Source: Rusavskia elegans
Lineage: Eukaryota; Ascomycota; Lecanoromycetes; Teloschistales; Teloschistaceae
NCBI GenBank assembly: GCA_011316305.1
Contig: SAUG01000002.1
Coordinates: 124,001-188,000, forward strand
DNA length: 64,000 bases
Reading direction: 5' to 3'
Numbering within the stretch: the stretch's first letter is position 1; each line of letters opens with the position of its first letter. Position numbers and translations under genes: made by a program. Below are positions 61,907 to 64,000 of this stretch, in pieces. The notes beneath the pieces were generated by a model, which saw only the letters and a list, made by a program, of their open reading frames with translations, ran no database searches and had not been told where the DNA came from.

Positions 61907-62404
61907 ATGGGACTACATTCTCTGCTATACCTTGCCCTCCTTTCCGCTTCCGGCGTTACTGTCTTCGCTCTGCCCGTCAATAGTCCCGGGGCCGTTGCTC
62001 AGATGGAATGTACTCCCAGCGTCGCCTTCCGACGCACTCGTAACGGCAGCCCTGGGAACTGCGCCACAGCTCTCATCGACGGATTTCCCAACGGCCCAAT
62101 CGTGGGTCAATTTCACCGAGGTGGAGAAGCGAATGCATTCAGACTGCCACGAACAAAAGTGGTGGGAGATTGTCAGGTGACGGTTGATCTGAATGGAGTT
62201 GAGGGAGTCCAGGGTTCATGGCAGGAGATTTGGATGCTAGCAAACACAATGAGCACGGCATGTACGTATTACACCAATCAGCGACATGCGGCGACGGCTG
62301 TGACAGGAGGCTATGTGCATGGAGGGCAAGGGAATGGGCTGACGGTCATGATTGGGAGACCGCAGGAGATGGCGAGTAATGAGACGGGGGCAACCACTGA
62401 ATGA
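61907..62404 (+). CDS. Small secreted four-cysteine protein, 165 aa
   Basis: An intronless frame with an N-terminal signal peptide, MGLHSLLYLALLSASGVTVF, likely cut after ALP or before QMEC. The mature part has Cys35, Cys52, Cys89 and Cys119 with LP at 80-81, GDCQVTVDL around the third Cys, SWQEIWMLANTMSTAC before the fourth and TGGYVHGGQGNGLTVMIG at the end. Spacings (16, 36 and 29 residues between cysteines) match the two domains of the gene at 58677-59829 and the domain at 22421-23433. The frame is intact. A candidate secreted effector by size and cysteine content; no functional evidence. Confidence 0.75.
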   Translation: MGLHSLLYLALLSASGVTVFALPVNSPGAVAQMECTPSVAFRRTRNGSPGNCATALIDGFPNGPIVGQFHRGGEANAFRLPRTKVVGDCQVTVDLNGVEGVQGSWQEIWMLANTMSTACTYYTNQRHAATAVTGGYVHGGQGNGLTVMIGRPQEMASNETGATTE

Positions 62405-62879
62405 AGCGACGAACTGCGTGGAGATCCAAGGCATTTCCATCAGCAGTGTCTCGGTAGTTGAATCTAGCTAGCTAAGTCGTAAGCCTTACGGTCCTGGAAG
62501 CGTGTACCATCTCAGCCTCATTCTGCAAGGCTACCACATGTCAAGCAATGTATTACATTCTCCGAGTCTATTCTTGTTTTATCAGATCGCACATTTCTCG
62601 TAGCTATTGCTCAGCCCGTAAGTATTCTGTAGGCTTCAATTTCTGTATCGAATACTGCGAGAGCGCACCAGCAACGGCCAATGGAAAGCCCTTATTACGA
62701 GGCTGAGACTATGTGTGGACAGAGAACAAAACAAATGATTGATACCAAGGTCCCATCTGGGGATGCTATCAAATACTTCACCCTTAGAAAGGGTAAAGGA
62801 GTGCTGCACGAGGCTATTCCACTTCAAGACATCTTTGCTGGCTCCAATTATGGATGCCCCGAGCTTCCAATCTTTTTCT
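62405..62879. other. Intergenic or decayed upstream part of CorA-like gene
   Basis: Short frames only. The upstream parts of the CorA-like fragment that follows may be decayed beyond recognition here. Confidence 0.4.
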
Positions 62880-63284
62880 TGGGATATGAAAAAAAACCGA
62901 GCTTTCACGCAAACTCATGCGACATTGTTATATCCTGCCTTAACGATGGTATTCCTACCGGGCACGTTCGTTGGCACAATCTTTAGCATGGCTTTATTCA
63001 ACCTCAATTAAGATGGTACCAATACGCTTCACATAAGTCCCATCTGGTAGCTTTTTGTGGTTATCACAGTGCCTCTCACTGCATTGATACTCGGTCTCTG
63101 GGTTGGGTGGCTGAGATGGAGCATGCGTTCGACGAAGACAATGGACCTCGCAGGTTTGAGGGTCGGCAATTTAGCACAGCAAGACGGTCTCCAATCTTCG
63201 GCGATCAATATTGAAAAATTTGAGGCACCGGATCAGCATGTTCAGGACGATTGTAGTAATGTGGAGGAGCAGCACCTGTACTGA
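62880..63284 (+). pseudogene. CorA-like transporter C-terminal fragment with two in-frame stops
   Basis: One frame reads TMVFLPGTFVGTIFSMALFN, the first membrane helix region of fungal CorA-like proteins, then LFVVITVPLTALILGLWVGW, the second helix, then a hydrophilic tail ending at TGA 63284. Between them lie TAA (63009-63011) and TAG (63048-63050). By family comparison these stand where Gln or Trp codons would be, so CAA to TAA and TGG to TAG are likely. The N-terminal cytoplasmic domain is not recognisable upstream. A short gt-ag interval could hide the TAG but not the TAA. Non-functional remnant. Confidence 0.65.
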
Positions 63285-64000
63285 CGAGTAATCAGTAAAT
63301 ATCGTTATAGTGTTGTATGACCACGAGGGGCTGGAGCCTTGGCAAGCTCGGTCGCCGACAGTGAACCCTCGTTAGTATTTGCGGATAACTACAACAGGAT
63401 TCGTTTTCATGACTTGAATGTTGTGCACATTTCATAAATTTGTATAAGCCTTGTGCACGGTTTTATCAATGCACGGCATCTTTTACCGGCTTGGCGCTCC
63501 CTTTTCCCATTGTGCGACCACAACGTAATTCATTGCACAGTGACGGCGATAAAAGAAACAACCAACCTAAGAGAATGTTTGACGATAATGCCGATTTAGT
63601 GATGAAACTTGAGAAGTGGAAAGACGTCGCCTCAACTGACAGACTCGGTATCTTCCCTTGAGTCTCTGCCGCTGGTGTGACTCCTTTCAGGCAGCACGGA
63701 AGCCACGTGACAAGATATCAATATATGATGAGGGTTGACTTTCTCAAATGACCGTATATCACTTTTTGGAATAACTTGTCGGCGACTTGCATACATACCT
63801 TACTTTTGTCTTCTCCGTCAATCCAAGGCAACGCTGACTCCCAAGTTCTTGTCACTGTATCAAACGCGCGTTCTCTCATCTCATATTCATCACCCAAAGC
63901 ATGGCAATCACTCGAAGTAACCAGCGCATACGAGCCTCAAGTCCGAAGACTTATCTTTCCTGTAATACCTCTCACACGAGTCACGCTGCCGTATTGGATC
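63285..64000. other. Intergenic, no supported gene
   Basis: Short frames only to the window end. Confidence 0.45.

Noticed and set aside
1..64000. CRISPR arrays, bacterial operons, rRNA genes, telomeric repeats
   Set aside because: None seen. Introns, RIP and protein families show eukaryotic (fungal) DNA; no tandem telomere-type repeats at either end.

Overview
This is nuclear DNA of a filamentous ascomycete (Pezizomycotina). The signs are genes with 50-100 bp GT-AG introns, fungal-only protein families (rhodopsin-domain/PTH11-type membrane protein, GMC alcohol oxidase, SET proteins, small four-cysteine secreted proteins), and long AT-rich blocks in which CpA and TpG have almost vanished while CpG and CpC remain. 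That is the signature of repeat-induced point mutation (RIP). The class cannot be fixed from sequence alone; a Dothideomycete-like plant-associated fungus would fit.

Layout. 1-12045: RIP-mutated nested retrotransposons. These are a partial small LTR element (1-1094) inserted in a reverse-oriented Gypsy chromovirus (1095-7338), unassigned AT-rich DNA, and a complete 3.3 kb copy of the small element (8103-11438, TSD ttaga). 12046-13400: small island of ordinary composition with weak ORFs. 13401-19106: reverse-oriented RIPed Copia element with 167 bp LTRs. 19107-36540: gene-bearing DNA with a SET-domain gene and a SET fragment, a four-cysteine-domain gene, a nine-exon rhodopsin-domain gene, a small secreted protein, a con-13-like pseudogene, a complete eight-exon peroxisomal alcohol oxidase (30860-33237), a peroxisomal iron-type alcohol dehydrogenase (34519-35655) and a MITE. 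36541-48836: a complete 12.3 kb Gypsy chromovirus (240 bp LTRs, TSD cgaat) that carries a nested MITE (TA TSD) and a nested 3.35 kb LTR element (TSD atatt). 48842-64000: gene-bearing DNA with an F-box-like gene carrying a premature stop, several fungal hypothetical genes, a secreted protein with two tandem four-cysteine domains, a single-domain relative, and a CorA-like gene fragment broken by stops.

How the parts relate. The alcohol oxidase (C-terminus ARL) and the iron-type alcohol dehydrogenase (C-terminus SKL) both carry type-1 peroxisomal targeting signals and lie 1.3 kb apart on the same strand, suggesting a small peroxisomal alcohol/aldehyde module. Three genes spread over 40 kb share four copies of one four-cysteine domain, with phase-1 introns at matching places. 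Several genes in the islands carry single TAA/TAG codons of the type RIP makes from CAA, CAG or TGG, so RIP may have leaked from the transposons into their neighbours.

Splice structures were worked out by hand from GT-AG consensus, reading frame and family resemblance. Family names come from recognition of the protein sequence, not from a database search.
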